Shown: positions 34,267-42,367, counted from the stretch's first letter. The stretch is DNA of 42,615 bases from Variovorax sp. Root473 (GCF_001426505.1 NZ_LMEV01000020.1:408361-450975); one strand, 5' to 3'. A program made the numbers and translations. The notes: a model not told the origin generated them from the sequence alone.

Positions 34267-34944
34267 TTGGACACTCTTCGCACCGACCTTTCCCGATTCG
34301 ACGCGGCCATCGTCGACCTCGACGGCACCATGGTCGACACGCTCGGCGACTTTGCCGAGGCCCTGAACCGCATGCTGCGCGACCTCGACCTGCCGCCGGT
34401 GCCGCCGGCCGCCATCGAGCACATGGTGGGCAAGGGTTCGGAGCACCTGATCCTGTCGGCGCTGGCGCACGTGGGCGCGCAGGCCCCGGCGGCGCTGTTC
34501 GATCGCGCGTGGGAGCGCTACCAGCACCACTATCTGGAGATCAACGGCCGCCATTCGGCCGCGTACCCCGGCGTGGTCGAGGGCCTGAAGGCGCTGCGTG
34601 CGCGCGGGCTGCGGCTGGCCTGCCTCACGAACAAGCCGACGGATTTCGCCAAGCCGCTGCTGGCCGCGAAGGGGCTCGACGGCTTCTTCGAGCAGGTGTT
34701 CGGCGGCGATGCCTTCGAGCGCAAGAAGCCCGATCCGCTGCCGTTGCTGAAGACCTGCGAAGCGCTCGGCACGGTGCCGGCGCGCACGTTGATGGTGGGC
34801 GACTCGAGCAACGACGCGCGTGCCGCGCGCGCCGCCGGCTGCCCCGTGGTGCTCGTGACCTACGGCTACAACCACGGCGAGCCGGTGCGCGGCGTGGATG
34901 CGGACGGGTTCGTGGATTCGCTGGCCGAGCTCGCGGCGGCCTGA
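34267..34944 (+). CDS. gph: Phosphoglycolate phosphatase (HAD family)
   Basis: The protein has the HAD motifs in order: DLDGTMVDT (catalytic Asp in AAIVDLDGT), LRLACLTNKPTDFAKPL, the Lys of FERKKPDPLP and MVGDSSNDARAARAAG. This matches Gph, which removes 2-phosphoglycolate. The start is uncertain: the frame is open from TTG 34198, with TTG 34267 the closest plausible start (225 residues, DTLRTDLSRFDAAIVD next) and no in-frame ATG before the active site. Gph near trpE is a common Burkholderiales arrangement. Here a gene on the opposite strand lies between them. Confidence 0.88.
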   Translation: MDTLRTDLSRFDAAIVDLDGTMVDTLGDFAEALNRMLRDLDLPPVPPAAIEHMVGKGSEHLILSALAHVGAQAPAALFDRAWERYQHHYLEINGRHSAAYPGVVEGLKALRARGLRLACLTNKPTDFAKPLLAAKGLDGFFEQVFGGDAFERKKPDPLPLLKTCEALGTVPARTLMVGDSSNDARAARAAGCPVVLVTYGYNHGEPVRGVDADGFVDSLAELAAA

Positions 34945-34952
34945 CGGGCCGC
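34936..34952. terminator. Short GC hairpin at the gph / chalcone-isomerase-like junction
   Basis: GCGGCC and GGCCGC with a 5-base loop span the gph stop codon between two convergent genes. It is short and lacks a T-run, so the terminator call is weak. Confidence 0.3.
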
Positions 34953-34960
34953 CCGGCTGC

Positions 34961-35566
34961 TTACTGCTTTCCGAGCAGCGCGTCCTTCAGCTTCCAGTCG
35001 GCCGGGTTCGGGCCCAGCCAGATGCGCATCAGCGCATTGAAGAACGCCACCTCCTTCACCGGGTCGGGCTGCGGCACGCCGCGCACCGTGATCAGCGTGC
35101 CCGTGCCGGGCACCCAGTCGATGGTGAAGGTATCTCCCGCCTTGAGCTGCTTCTGGTCCGCGAACATCTGGCCCATGCGCAGCAGCCCGGGGATCAGGTT
35201 GACCATCTCGCTCTTGGGCGAGTTGTCTTCCACGCCCTTGACGAAAAGCTTGCCGAGCTCGTTGGCATCGATGTCGCGCAGCATCGTGATCGCCACGCGC
35301 TTGGGGCCCGGCACGGCCAGCGCCTCCTCGGTGGTCGAGGCCTTCTTGCCCAGGTACAGGCCCGCCGTGTAGACCTTGATGATGGTCTTGTAGCGGATGC
35401 CCGCACCATTGAGCTGCAGCGAAGTGCCGCGCAGGTCCGTCTGCTCTTCGAGCTTGACGCCGGCCACGTCGATCTGTGCCGCCGAGGCGCCGCCGCAGAA
35501 CATGGCGGAAAGAAAAACGAGCGCCGCGAGGCGGGAGAACACGGCCGGGTGCGGGAGGGCGAACAA
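34961..35566 (-). CDS. Exported chalcone-isomerase-like protein
   Basis: I choose TTG at 35566 as the start, because AAGGAG lies 6 bases before it and a clean signal peptide follows (FALPHPAVFSRLAALVFLSA, cleavage after A-S-A-A). This gives 201 residues. The frame is open up to 35659, but that adds a Lys/Arg-rich stretch without a ribosome site. The mature part resembles the chalcone-isomerase-like family (Chalcone_3 type): QIDVAGVKLEEQTDLRGTSL, GIRYKTIIKVYTAGLYLGKK, VAITMLRDIDANELGKLFVK, and the closing FFNALMRIWLGPNPADWKLK. In this bacterial family the enzymatic activity is not established. It is expected in the periplasm. Confidence 0.82.
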   Translation of the reverse strand: MFALPHPAVFSRLAALVFLSAMFCGGASAAQIDVAGVKLEEQTDLRGTSLQLNGAGIRYKTIIKVYTAGLYLGKKASTTEEALAVPGPKRVAITMLRDIDANELGKLFVKGVEDNSPKSEMVNLIPGLLRMGQMFADQKQLKAGDTFTIDWVPGTGTLITVRGVPQPDPVKEVAFFNALMRIWLGPNPADWKLKDALLGKQ

Positions 35567-35653
35567 GTGAATCTCCTTGAGTTTGCGAACGGTCGTGCGA
35601 ATGTATCTTTTCGTTTTATCGCACAAGGCCCGGGGGAACCCTGAAGCCCAGGG

Positions 35654-35685
35654 TTGCACAAGGCGCCGTTTTCGTGGGCTAAACT
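35654..35685 (+). promoter_or_regulatory. Possible trp operon promoter
   Basis: TTGCAC at 35654-35659 and TAAACT at 35680-35685 precede the leader peptide. The 20-base spacer is longer than usual, so the pair is only a candidate. The region is shared with the divergent chalcone-isomerase-like gene. Confidence 0.3.
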
Positions 35686-35694
35686 CGGCGCTCC

Positions 35695-35778
35695 ATGTTC
35701 GTTCATCACATCATTCAAACAGGTGAAGGCAGCCGGGGAGCCTGGCCCTGGCGTCGCCATACATCGCTGACTGTTTGA
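35695..35778 (+). CDS. trpL: trp leader peptide (TrpL-like, 27 residues, Trp-Pro-Trp)
   Basis: ATG 35695 to TGA 35776-35778 encodes 27 residues starting M-F-V-H-H-I-I and containing Trp17-Pro18-Trp19, a striking concentration of Trp codons directly upstream of trpE. This is what ribosome-mediated attenuation requires: stalling at the two TGG codons when charged tRNA-Trp is scarce would free downstream RNA pairing. No strong ribosome site is visible. A 7-bp hairpin begins 3 bases after the stop codon. The open frame is short, but the position and Trp content make it credible. Confidence 0.7.
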   Translation: MFVHHIIQTGEGSRGAWPWRRHTSLTV

Positions 35779-35780
35779 TT

Positions 35781-35832
35781 GCACGGCGCACGCCGTGCGC
35801 CCGCGGTTCCGGATCGATCGCATCGATTCCGG
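35781..35832 (+). promoter_or_regulatory. trp leader RNA hairpins (candidate attenuator)
   Basis: The first hairpin is GCACGGC (35781-35787) with GCCGTGC (35792-35798) and a 4-base loop. The second is CCGGATCGAT (35809-35818) pairing with 35822-35832, with one bulged T. The leader segment GGCGT just after the Trp codons could pair with ACGCC inside the first hairpin, giving an alternative fold. Neither hairpin is followed by a T-run, so this is not a standard intrinsic terminator. A Rho-dependent or translation-level mechanism is possible. Confidence 0.45.
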
Positions 35833-35895
35833 GCCACCAGTGAATGACCTTGCCACCGGCCAAAGGAGCGCCGGCAGGCAACTGGAGAATGATCC

Positions 35896-37398
35896 GTGAT
35901 CACCGAACTTGAATTCAAGAGCCTCAGCGCCCAGGGCTACAACCGCATCCCGCTGATGGCCGAGGCCTTTGCCGACCTCGAAACCCCTCTTTCCCTGTAC
36001 CTCAAGCTCGCCCATTCGCAAGGCGGCGGCAAGCACAGCTTCCTGCTCGAATCGGTCGTCGGTGGCGAGCGCTTCGGGCGCTACAGCTTCATCGGATTGC
36101 CCGCGCGTACGCTGCTGCGTGCCTCGGGATTCGGCGACGAGGCGGTCACCGAGGTGGTGACCGACGGCCAGGTCGTCGAGACCGCCAAGGGCAATCCGCT
36201 GGACTTCGTGGCCGACTATCAGAAGCGCTTCAAGGTCGCGCTGCGGCCCGGCCTGCCGCGCTTCTGCGGCGGCCTGGCGGGCTACTTCGGCTACGACACG
36301 GTGCGCCACATCGAGCGAAAGCTCGAAAAAAGCTGCCCGCCCGATGCGCTCGGTTGCCCCGACATCCTGTTGCTGCAGTGCGAAGAGCTGGCCGTCATCG
36401 ACAACCTGTCGGGCAAGCTCTACCTGATCGTCTACGCCGACCCGAAGCAGCCCGAGGCCTATGCCGTGGGCAAGCGCCGCCTGCGCGAGCTGAAGGACAA
36501 GCTCAAGTATTCGGTGAGCGCGCCCGTCGTGAAGCCCACGCAGGCGCACCCGCCCGAGCGCAGCTTTGCCAAGGCCGACTACCTCGCGGCCGTCGAGCGC
36601 GCAAAAGAGATGATCGCCGCGGGCGACTTCATGCAGGTGCAGGTGGGCCAGCGCATCAGCAAGCGCTACACCGAATCGCCGCTGTCGCTGTACCGCGCGC
36701 TGCGTTCGCTGAACCCGTCGCCCTACATGTACTACTACAACCTGGGCGACTTTCATGTGGTGGGCGCCTCGCCCGAGATCCTGGTGCGCCAGGAGAACAC
36801 GGGCGACGGCGAGCAGAAGATCACCATCCGCCCGCTGGCCGGCACGCGCCCGCGCGGTGCCTCGATCGAGCTCGACAAGGCGGCCGAGGTGGAGCTCATC
36901 AACGACCCGAAGGAGCGCGCCGAGCACGTGATGCTGATCGATCTGGCGCGCAACGACATCGGCCGCATCGCCAAGACCGGCACCGTGAAGGTGACCGAGG
37001 CCTTCGCGGTGGAGCGCTACAGCCACGTGATGCACATCGTAAGCAACGTCGAGGGCACGCTGAAAGATGGCATGACCGCCATCGACGTGCTCAAGGCGAC
37101 GTTCCCCGCCGGCACGCTGACCGGCGCGCCGAAGGTGCATGCGATGGAACTCATCGACCAGCTGGAGCCCACCAAGCGCGGCCTGTACGGCGGCGCCTGC
37201 GGCTACATCAGCTACGCGGGCGACATGGACGTGGCCATCGCCATCCGCACCGGGATCGTGAAAGACCAGATGCTGCACGTGCAGGCCGCGGCCGGCGTGG
37301 TGGCCGACTCGGTGCCCGAGCTGGAGTGGAAAGAAACAGAAGCCAAGGCGCGCGCACTGTTGCGTGCGGCCGAACTGGTCGAGGAAGGCCTGGAATGA
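35896..37398 (+). CDS. trpE: Anthranilate synthase component I
   Basis: The 500-residue protein converts chorismate to anthranilate with TrpG. Visible signatures are the LLES feedback-site region (KHSFLLESVVGGERFGRYSF), IRPLAGTRPRGASIE, DPKERAEHVMLIDLARNDIG and FPAGTLTGAPKVHAMELIDQ. The intact LLES region suggests sensitivity to tryptophan, by family knowledge. The start is GTG 35896 with GGAG 8 bases upstream. An ATG at 35889 lies in another frame and opens only a 7-codon frame. The stop overlaps the next ATG (ATGA at 37395-37398). Confidence 0.97.
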   Translation: MITELEFKSLSAQGYNRIPLMAEAFADLETPLSLYLKLAHSQGGGKHSFLLESVVGGERFGRYSFIGLPARTLLRASGFGDEAVTEVVTDGQVVETAKGNPLDFVADYQKRFKVALRPGLPRFCGGLAGYFGYDTVRHIERKLEKSCPPDALGCPDILLLQCEELAVIDNLSGKLYLIVYADPKQPEAYAVGKRRLRELKDKLKYSVSAPVVKPTQAHPPERSFAKADYLAAVERAKEMIAAGDFMQVQVGQRISKRYTESPLSLYRALRSLNPSPYMYYYNLGDFHVVGASPEILVRQENTGDGEQKITIRPLAGTRPRGASIELDKAAEVELINDPKERAEHVMLIDLARNDIGRIAKTGTVKVTEAFAVERYSHVMHIVSNVEGTLKDGMTAIDVLKATFPAGTLTGAPKVHAMELIDQLEPTKRGLYGGACGYISYAGDMDVAIAIRTGIVKDQMLHVQAAAGVVADSVPELEWKETEAKARALLRAAELVEEGLE

Positions 37399-37787
37399 GC
37401 AACGCACCTGATATCCAGAACGACTTCTCGCACGAGATCATCGGCGCCGCCGTCGAGGTGCAACGCGTGCTCGGCACGGGACTCGACGAAGGGGCCTATG
37501 CTGCGGCACTGGCCATCGAACTTGCCGAACGCGAGATCGGCTTCACGCGCGACGTGGCGCTGTCGGCCAGCTACAAGGGGCGCTCGCTGGGCGATGTGTA
37601 CCGCGCGGGCTTCGTGATCGAGCAGTCGGTCATCGTCGAACTCAAGGCCGTCGATGTGCTGACCGACCTGCACCGTGCGCAGGTGCTCGCGGCTTTGCGC
37701 CTGTCGGGCCTGAAGCTGGGCCTGCTCATCAACTTCAACGTGTTCCCCGTCGTGAAGGGCGTGCACCGGATTGTGAGCAAGCCATGA
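37395..37787 (+). CDS. GxxExxY protein (PD-(D/E)XK-like family) inserted in the trp operon
   Basis: The frame is open far upstream but only as a shadow of trpE. The real start is ATG 37395, overlapping the trpE stop. The 130-residue product has the name-giving motif G29-x-x-E32-x-x-Y35 in VLGTGLDEGAYAAALAIEL, then YKGRSLGDVYRAGFVIEQ and VIVELKAVDVLTDLHRAQVL, and LKLGLLINFNVFPVVKGV at the end. The family belongs to the PD-(D/E)XK nuclease-like superfamily. The E81-L-K83 part of the core is present, but the Asp usually found in R-x-D-L-L-V is Gly71 here. It also overlaps trpG by ATGA. Its function is unknown; coupling on both sides suggests it is stably part of the operon. Confidence 0.88.
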   Translation: MSNAPDIQNDFSHEIIGAAVEVQRVLGTGLDEGAYAAALAIELAEREIGFTRDVALSASYKGRSLGDVYRAGFVIEQSVIVELKAVDVLTDLHRAQVLAALRLSGLKLGLLINFNVFPVVKGVHRIVSKP

Positions 37788-38368
37788 AACTGCTGATGAT
37801 CGACAACTACGATTCGTTCACCTACAACATCGTCCAGTACTTCGGCGAGCTGGGTGCGGACGTGCAGGTGCATCGCAACGACGAGATCTCCGTCGCGCAG
37901 ATCGGCGAGCTGATCGCTTCGGGCGTGACGCGGCTGGTGGTGTCGCCGGGTCCGTGTTCGCCGGCCGAGGCGGGCGTGTCGGTGGCGGCCATCGAGGCCT
38001 TCGCGGGCAAGCTGCCCATTCTTGGCGTGTGCCTGGGCCACCAGGCCATCGGCGCGGCTTTCGGCGGCAAGATCGTGCGCGCGCAGCAACTCATGCACGG
38101 CAAGACGAGCGAGATCACGACCACGCAAGAGGGCGTGTTCGCGGGCCTGCCCGAGAAGTTCGTCGTCAACCGCTACCACTCGCTCTCGATCGAGCGCGAG
38201 AGCTGCCCGAAGGAACTGGCGGTCACCGCATGGACTGACGACGGCGAGATCATGGGCGTGCGGCACACCGGCTTTGCGCACGAGGTGCGCATCGAAGGCG
38301 TGCAATTCCATCCCGAATCGATCCTCACGGAGCACGGCCACGCCATGCTCAAGAACTTTCTGGACTGA
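37784..38368 (+). CDS. trpG: Anthranilate synthase component II (glutamine amidotransferase)
   Basis: The 194-residue class I glutamine amidotransferase supplies ammonia to TrpE. It has the opening MKLLMIDNYDSFTYNIVQYF, the oxyanion region VVSPGPCSPAEAG, nucleophile Cys83 in LGVCLGHQAIG, and the catalytic His-Glu in VQFHPESILTEHG. The start overlaps the stop of the GxxExxY gene by ATGA. The threonine aldolase starts 6 bases after its stop. It is a stand-alone subunit, not fused to TrpE or TrpD. Confidence 0.97.
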   Translation: MKLLMIDNYDSFTYNIVQYFGELGADVQVHRNDEISVAQIGELIASGVTRLVVSPGPCSPAEAGVSVAAIEAFAGKLPILGVCLGHQAIGAAFGGKIVRAQQLMHGKTSEITTTQEGVFAGLPEKFVVNRYHSLSIERESCPKELAVTAWTDDGEIMGVRHTGFAHEVRIEGVQFHPESILTEHGHAMLKNFLD

Positions 38369-38374
38369 CCCACC

Positions 38375-39433
38375 ATGACTGAACGCACTCCCATCGTCGA
38401 CCTGCGCAGCGACACCGTCACGCAGCCCACGCCCGCGATGCGCGAGGCCATGGCGGCTGCGCCGCTGGGCGACGACGTCTTCGGCACCGACCCGAGCGTC
38501 AATGCGCTGCAGGAGAAGATCGCTGCGCTGCTGGGCTTCGAGGCGGCGCTGTTCGTGCCCACCGGCACGCAGAGCAACCTGTGCGCGATCCTGTCGCATT
38601 GCGGCCGTGGCGACGAGTACATCGTCGGCCAACAGGCGCACGCGTACCGCTGGGAGGGCGGCGGCGCCGCGGTGTTCGGCAGCGTGCAGCCGCAGCCGCT
38701 GGACCACGCACCCGACGGCACCTTGCCGCTCGCGCAGATCGAGGCGGCCATCAAGCCCGACGACGCGCACTTTGCGCGCACGAAGCTGCTGGCGCTGGAG
38801 AACACGCTGGGCGGCAAGCTGCTGCCTTTCGAGTACGTGCAGGCCGCGACCGACCTGGCGAAAAGCAAGGGACTGCAGCGGCACCTCGATGGCGCACGGC
38901 TCTTCAACGCCGCCACCGCACAGGCCGCGCTGAACAAGCGAACCGACATTCGCGCCGAAGCCCGCCGCATCGCGCAGTGCTTCGACAGCGTGTCGGTGTG
39001 CTTCAGCAAGGGCCTGGGCGCACCCATCGGCTCGACGCTGGTCGGCTCGCGCGAGTTCATCGCGCGCGCCCACCGCATCCGCAAGATGGCGGGCGGCGGC
39101 ATGCGACAGGCGGGGTTGCTGGCGGCCGCGGCCTCGCATGCGCTCGACCACCACATCGATCGCCTGGCCGACGACCATGCGCTGGCGCAACGGCTCGCAC
39201 AGGGGCTCGAAGGCATCGAAGGCCTGAAGGTCGAGGCGCCGCACACGAACATCGTGTTCGTCGATCTCACCGGCGCGGCGCAGGCGCGTTCCGCGGAACT
39301 GCTCGCCAGCCTCAATGAGCAGGGCATCCTCGCGACCGGGCTGTACCGTCTGCGCTTCGTGACGCACCTGGATGTCGATGCCGCGGGCGTCGACCGCGCC
39401 GTCGCGGCGATCCGCGGCTTCTTCAAGGCCTGA
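38375..39433 (+). CDS. ltaE: Low-specificity L-threonine aldolase
   Basis: The 352-residue PLP enzyme has VDLRSDTVTQPTPAMREAMA, LFVPTGTQSNLCAILSHCGR, LALENTLGGKLLPFEYV, HLDGARLFNAATAQAALN and the PLP lysine in SVCFSKGLGAPIGSTLVGSR (Lys212). It cleaves threonine and allo-threonine to glycine and acetaldehyde. It sits between trpG and trpD in the same direction with very short gaps, so it is probably co-transcribed. A metabolic link could be supply of glycine and, through serine hydroxymethyltransferase, the serine used by TrpB; this is inference. Confidence 0.93.
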   Translation: MTERTPIVDLRSDTVTQPTPAMREAMAAAPLGDDVFGTDPSVNALQEKIAALLGFEAALFVPTGTQSNLCAILSHCGRGDEYIVGQQAHAYRWEGGGAAVFGSVQPQPLDHAPDGTLPLAQIEAAIKPDDAHFARTKLLALENTLGGKLLPFEYVQAATDLAKSKGLQRHLDGARLFNAATAQAALNKRTDIRAEARRIAQCFDSVSVCFSKGLGAPIGSTLVGSREFIARAHRIRKMAGGGMRQAGLLAAAASHALDHHIDRLADDHALAQRLAQGLEGIEGLKVEAPHTNIVFVDLTGAAQARSAELLASLNEQGILATGLYRLRFVTHLDVDAAGVDRAVAAIRGFFKA

Positions 39434-39469
39434 GGCCTGCCGATACGCACATACCGAGGAGACATTCCC

Positions 39470-40492
39470 ATGATCACCCCCCAGGAAGCGCTGCAGCGCA
39501 CCATCGAACACCGCGAAGTCTTCCACGACGAGATGCTGCACATCGTGCGGCTCATCATGAGCGGCGAGTGCTCGCCCGTGATGATGGCTGCGCTGATCAC
39601 CGGCCTGCGCGTCAAGAAGGAAACCATCGGCGAGATCACCGCCGCCGCGCAGGTGATGCGCGAGGTGTCGACCAAGGTGCCTGTGGCCGACACCACGCAC
39701 CTTGTCGACATCGTCGGCACCGGTGGCGATGGCTCGCACACCTTCAACATCTCGACCTGCTCGATGTTCGTTGCGGCCGCGGCCGGCGCCAAGGTCAGCA
39801 AGCATGGCGGACGCAGCGTGTCGAGCAAGTCGGGCAGTGCTGATGTGCTGGAGTCGCTGGGCGTCAACATCAACCTCAAGCCCGAGCAGATCGCGCAGTG
39901 CATTGCGCAGGTCGGCATCGGCTTCATGTTCGCGCCGAACCACCACCCCGCGATGAAAAACGTCGCGCCGGTGCGCAAGGAACTCGGAATCAAGACCATC
40001 TTCAACATCCTCGGGCCGCTGACCAACCCGGCCGGCGCGCCGAACATCCTGATGGGCGTGTTCCACCCCGACCTCGTGGGCATTCAGGTGCGCGCGCTGC
40101 AGCGCCTGGGCGCCGAGCATGCGCTGGTGGTCTACGGGCGCGACGGCATGGACGAGATTTCGCTGGGCGCGGCCACCATGATCGGCGAGCTCAAGGACGG
40201 CGAGATCCGCGAGTACGAGCTGCACCCGGAAGACTTCGGCTTCCAGATGGCGAGCAACCGTTCGCTGCGCGTCGAGACGCCCGAGCAATCGAAGGCCATG
40301 CTGATCGGCGTGCTGGACAACCAGGCCGGTCCGGCGCTGGACATCGTGCTCCTCAATGCAGGCGCGGCGCTGTACGCGGCCAACGTGGTCGACTCGGTGC
40401 CGGCGGGCGTGGAGCGTTCGCGCCAGGCGATTGCATCCGGTGCGGCCAGGGCCAGGCTCGCCGAGCTGGTCGCAGCCTCCACCTCCTTCTGA
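39470..40492 (+). CDS. trpD: Anthranilate phosphoribosyltransferase
   Basis: The 340-residue protein has the family signatures: HLVDIVGTGGDGSHTFNIST for PRPP binding, KVSKHGGRSVSSKSGSADVL, GFMFAPNHHPAMKNVAPVRK, and FNILGPLTNPAGAPNILMGV. It transfers phosphoribose to anthranilate, the second step of the pathway. ATG 39470 follows GAGGAGA. It lies 36 bases after ltaE and 37 before trpC. Confidence 0.97.
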   Translation: MITPQEALQRTIEHREVFHDEMLHIVRLIMSGECSPVMMAALITGLRVKKETIGEITAAAQVMREVSTKVPVADTTHLVDIVGTGGDGSHTFNISTCSMFVAAAAGAKVSKHGGRSVSSKSGSADVLESLGVNINLKPEQIAQCIAQVGIGFMFAPNHHPAMKNVAPVRKELGIKTIFNILGPLTNPAGAPNILMGVFHPDLVGIQVRALQRLGAEHALVVYGRDGMDEISLGAATMIGELKDGEIREYELHPEDFGFQMASNRSLRVETPEQSKAMLIGVLDNQAGPALDIVLLNAGAALYAANVVDSVPAGVERSRQAIASGAARARLAELVAASTSF

Positions 40493-40529
40493 GAATCAGG
40501 CCGTCGTGCCATCGAAAGCAGAGCAAGCC

Positions 40530-41330
40530 ATGTCAGACATTCTCGACAAGATCGTCGCCGTCAAACGCCAGGAAGTCGCTGCCGCGCTGAAGCGCGCCCC
40601 GCTCGAGGCCGTGCGCTTCGATGCCGAAAGCCGCGTGCTCACGCGCGACTTCGAGGCCGCGTTGCGCGCCAAGATCGCAGCCGGCCAGGCGGCGGTGATC
40701 GCCGAGGTCAAGAAGGCCAGCCCGAGCAAGGGCGTGCTGCGCGAAGATTTCATTCCAGCCGACATCGCGCAAAGCTATGCCGAGGGCGACGGCACGGTCA
40801 GCGCGGCTTGCCTCTCGGTGCTGACCGACAAGCAGTTCTTCCAGGGCGGCGTCGACTACCTCAAGCAGGCGCGCGCCTCGTGCGACCTGCCCGTGCTGCG
40901 CAAGGATTTCATCGTCGACGCCTACCAGGTGTACGAGTCGCGCGCGATGGGTGCTGACGCGATCCTGCTGATCGCCGCCTGCCTCGACGACGCGCAGATG
41001 AAGGACTACGAAGCCATCGCGCGCGGGCTGGGCATGGCGGTGCTGGTCGAGGTGCACGACGCGGCCGAACTCGAGCGCGCGCTGAAGCTCAAGACGGCGC
41101 TCATCGGCGTCAACAACCGCAACCTGCGCAACTTCGAGGTGTCGATCCAGGCGACGATCGATCTGCTGCCCAGGCTGCCGGCGGACCGTCTGCCGGTGAC
41201 CGAGTCGGGCATTGCCACACGCGAGGATGTCGCCACGCTGCGTGCAGCGGGCGTCAACGCCTTCCTCGTCGGCGAAGCCTTCATGCGCGCCAAGGAACCC
41301 GGCGAGGCGCTCGCCGCATTGTTCAAATGA
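40530..41330 (+). CDS. trpC: Indole-3-glycerol phosphate synthase
   Basis: I take ATG 40530 (266 residues). A GTG at 40506 would add 8 residues, and the open frame further upstream is a shadow of trpD. Signatures are the opening LDKIVAVKRQEVAAALKRAP, VIAEVKKASPSKGVLREDF, LPVLRKDFIVDAYQVYESRA, LIGVNNRNLRNFEV and PVTESGIATREDV. It closes the indole ring in the pathway. It is a stand-alone TrpC, not fused to TrpF. The stop overlaps the ung start by ATGA. Confidence 0.96.
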   Translation: MSDILDKIVAVKRQEVAAALKRAPLEAVRFDAESRVLTRDFEAALRAKIAAGQAAVIAEVKKASPSKGVLREDFIPADIAQSYAEGDGTVSAACLSVLTDKQFFQGGVDYLKQARASCDLPVLRKDFIVDAYQVYESRAMGADAILLIAACLDDAQMKDYEAIARGLGMAVLVEVHDAAELERALKLKTALIGVNNRNLRNFEVSIQATIDLLPRLPADRLPVTESGIATREDVATLRAAGVNAFLVGEAFMRAKEPGEALAALFK

Positions 41331-42046
41331 CGCGGCCGGACCAGCTGTCGAGCAGCGATCCTGCCGACTGGCCGGTGGCGCCAGGCTGGCAGCCGCTGGT
41401 CGATGATTTCTTCGCCAGCGCGGTCGGGCAGAAGCTGCAAGGCTTCCTGCGCGAGCGCCTCGACGCCGGCGCGGTGATCTTCCCGCCGCAGCCGCTGCGG
41501 GCGCTGGAACTCACGCCGCCGGAAGACGTGCGGGTCGTGATCCTGGGCCAAGACCCGTACCACGGGCGCGGGCAGGCCGAGGGACTGGCCTTCTCAGTGG
41601 CGTCCGGAGTGGCCCTGCCGCCATCGCTGCGCAACATCTTCAAGGAGCTCCAGCGCGACCTGGGCACGCCGCCGCCGGCGTTCCCGAACCCGGGTGGCAG
41701 CCTCGTGAAGTGGGCGACGCATGGTGTACTGCTGCTGAACACCTGTCTCACCGTTGAAGAAGGCCAGCCGGCCAGCCATGCAGGGCGCGGCTGGGAGGTG
41801 CTGACGGACGCCGTGATCCGTCATGTGGCGCAGGGGAAACGCCCTGTTGTTTTTATGCTATGGGGTTCGCACGCACAGAGTAAGCGTGCGTTGATTGACG
41901 TTGAACGCCATAAGGTGCTGATGTCGAATCATCCCTCGCCGCTCTCGGCGCTTCGCCCCCCGGTCCCGTTCATCGGCTGCGGCCATTTCAGTCAAGCCCG
42001 TGCATGGCGTGAGGCGCAGCAGTCGGGAGGCTCCGAACTTCGCTGA
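41327..42046 (+). CDS. ung: Uracil-DNA glycosylase, family 1
   Basis: The 239-residue protein has the catalytic motif GQDPYHGRGQAEGLAFSV with Asp76, LLLNTCLTVEEGQPASHAG and the DNA-binding loop SNHPSPLSALRPPVPFIG. It removes uracil from DNA to start base-excision repair. The start ATG 41327 overlaps the trpC stop, so it is probably translated from the trp mRNA. The final part uses less GC-rich codons (around 41840-41940), a local change without a visible breakpoint. Confidence 0.96.
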   Translation: MTRPDQLSSSDPADWPVAPGWQPLVDDFFASAVGQKLQGFLRERLDAGAVIFPPQPLRALELTPPEDVRVVILGQDPYHGRGQAEGLAFSVASGVALPPSLRNIFKELQRDLGTPPPAFPNPGGSLVKWATHGVLLLNTCLTVEEGQPASHAGRGWEVLTDAVIRHVAQGKRPVVFMLWGSHAQSKRALIDVERHKVLMSNHPSPLSALRPPVPFIGCGHFSQARAWREAQQSGGSELR

Positions 42047-42125
42047 TAATCAGAGGCTTCACACCTCGAGCAGGTTTCCTCGCTTCATCTTTTGCTGGGA
42101 ATCCTGAGTGGTCACAAAATCGTGC

Positions 42126-42131
42126 TATATT
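42126..42131 (+). promoter_or_regulatory. Candidate -10 box of the tRNA cluster
   Basis: TATATT at 42126-42131 lies 12 bases before the first base of tRNA-Tyr in an AT-richer gap. A -35 element is not clear; CTGAGT at 42104-42109 is the best, with a 16-base spacer. Confidence 0.4.
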
Positions 42132-42143
42132 TCGAGGTTCGCC

Positions 42144-42229
42144 GGAGAGGTGGCCGAGTGGTTAATGGCAGCAGACTGTAAATCTGCCCTCTTACGAGTA
42201 CGCTGGTTCGAATCCAGCCCTCTCCACCA
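42144..42229 (+). tRNA. tRNA-Tyr (anticodon GTA)
   Basis: The acceptor stem GGAGAGG (42144-42150) pairs with CCTCTCC (42219-42225), followed by A and an encoded CCA. The anticodon stem GCAGA/TCTGC encloses the loop CTGTAAA with anticodon GTA at 42178-42180. The long variable arm expected of tRNA-Tyr is present. The T-loop GGTTCGAATCC is intact. Confidence 0.97.
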
Positions 42230-42293
42230 GCGATGAATTTGGTTTCTAGGAGCGATTGGATCTAGCGCTTTGGGTGCCTTGAAGTGCCCCGAT

Positions 42294-42367
42294 GCGGGAG
42301 TAGTTCAATGGTAGAACCCCAGCCTTCCAAGCTGATGACGCGGGTTCGATTCCCGTCTCCCGCTCCA
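42294..42367 (+). tRNA. tRNA-Gly (anticodon TCC)
   Basis: The acceptor stem GCGGGAG (42294-42300) pairs with CTCCCGC (42357-42363), then T and an encoded CCA. The anticodon loop CTTCCAA gives anticodon TCC at 42326-42328. The T-arm CGGGTTCGATTCCCG is intact. Confidence 0.97.

Noticed and set aside
35889..35912. ATG-started 7-codon frame overlapping the trpE start
   Set aside because: The only ribosome site (GGAG 35884-35887) is one base from this ATG but well placed for the GTG at 35896.
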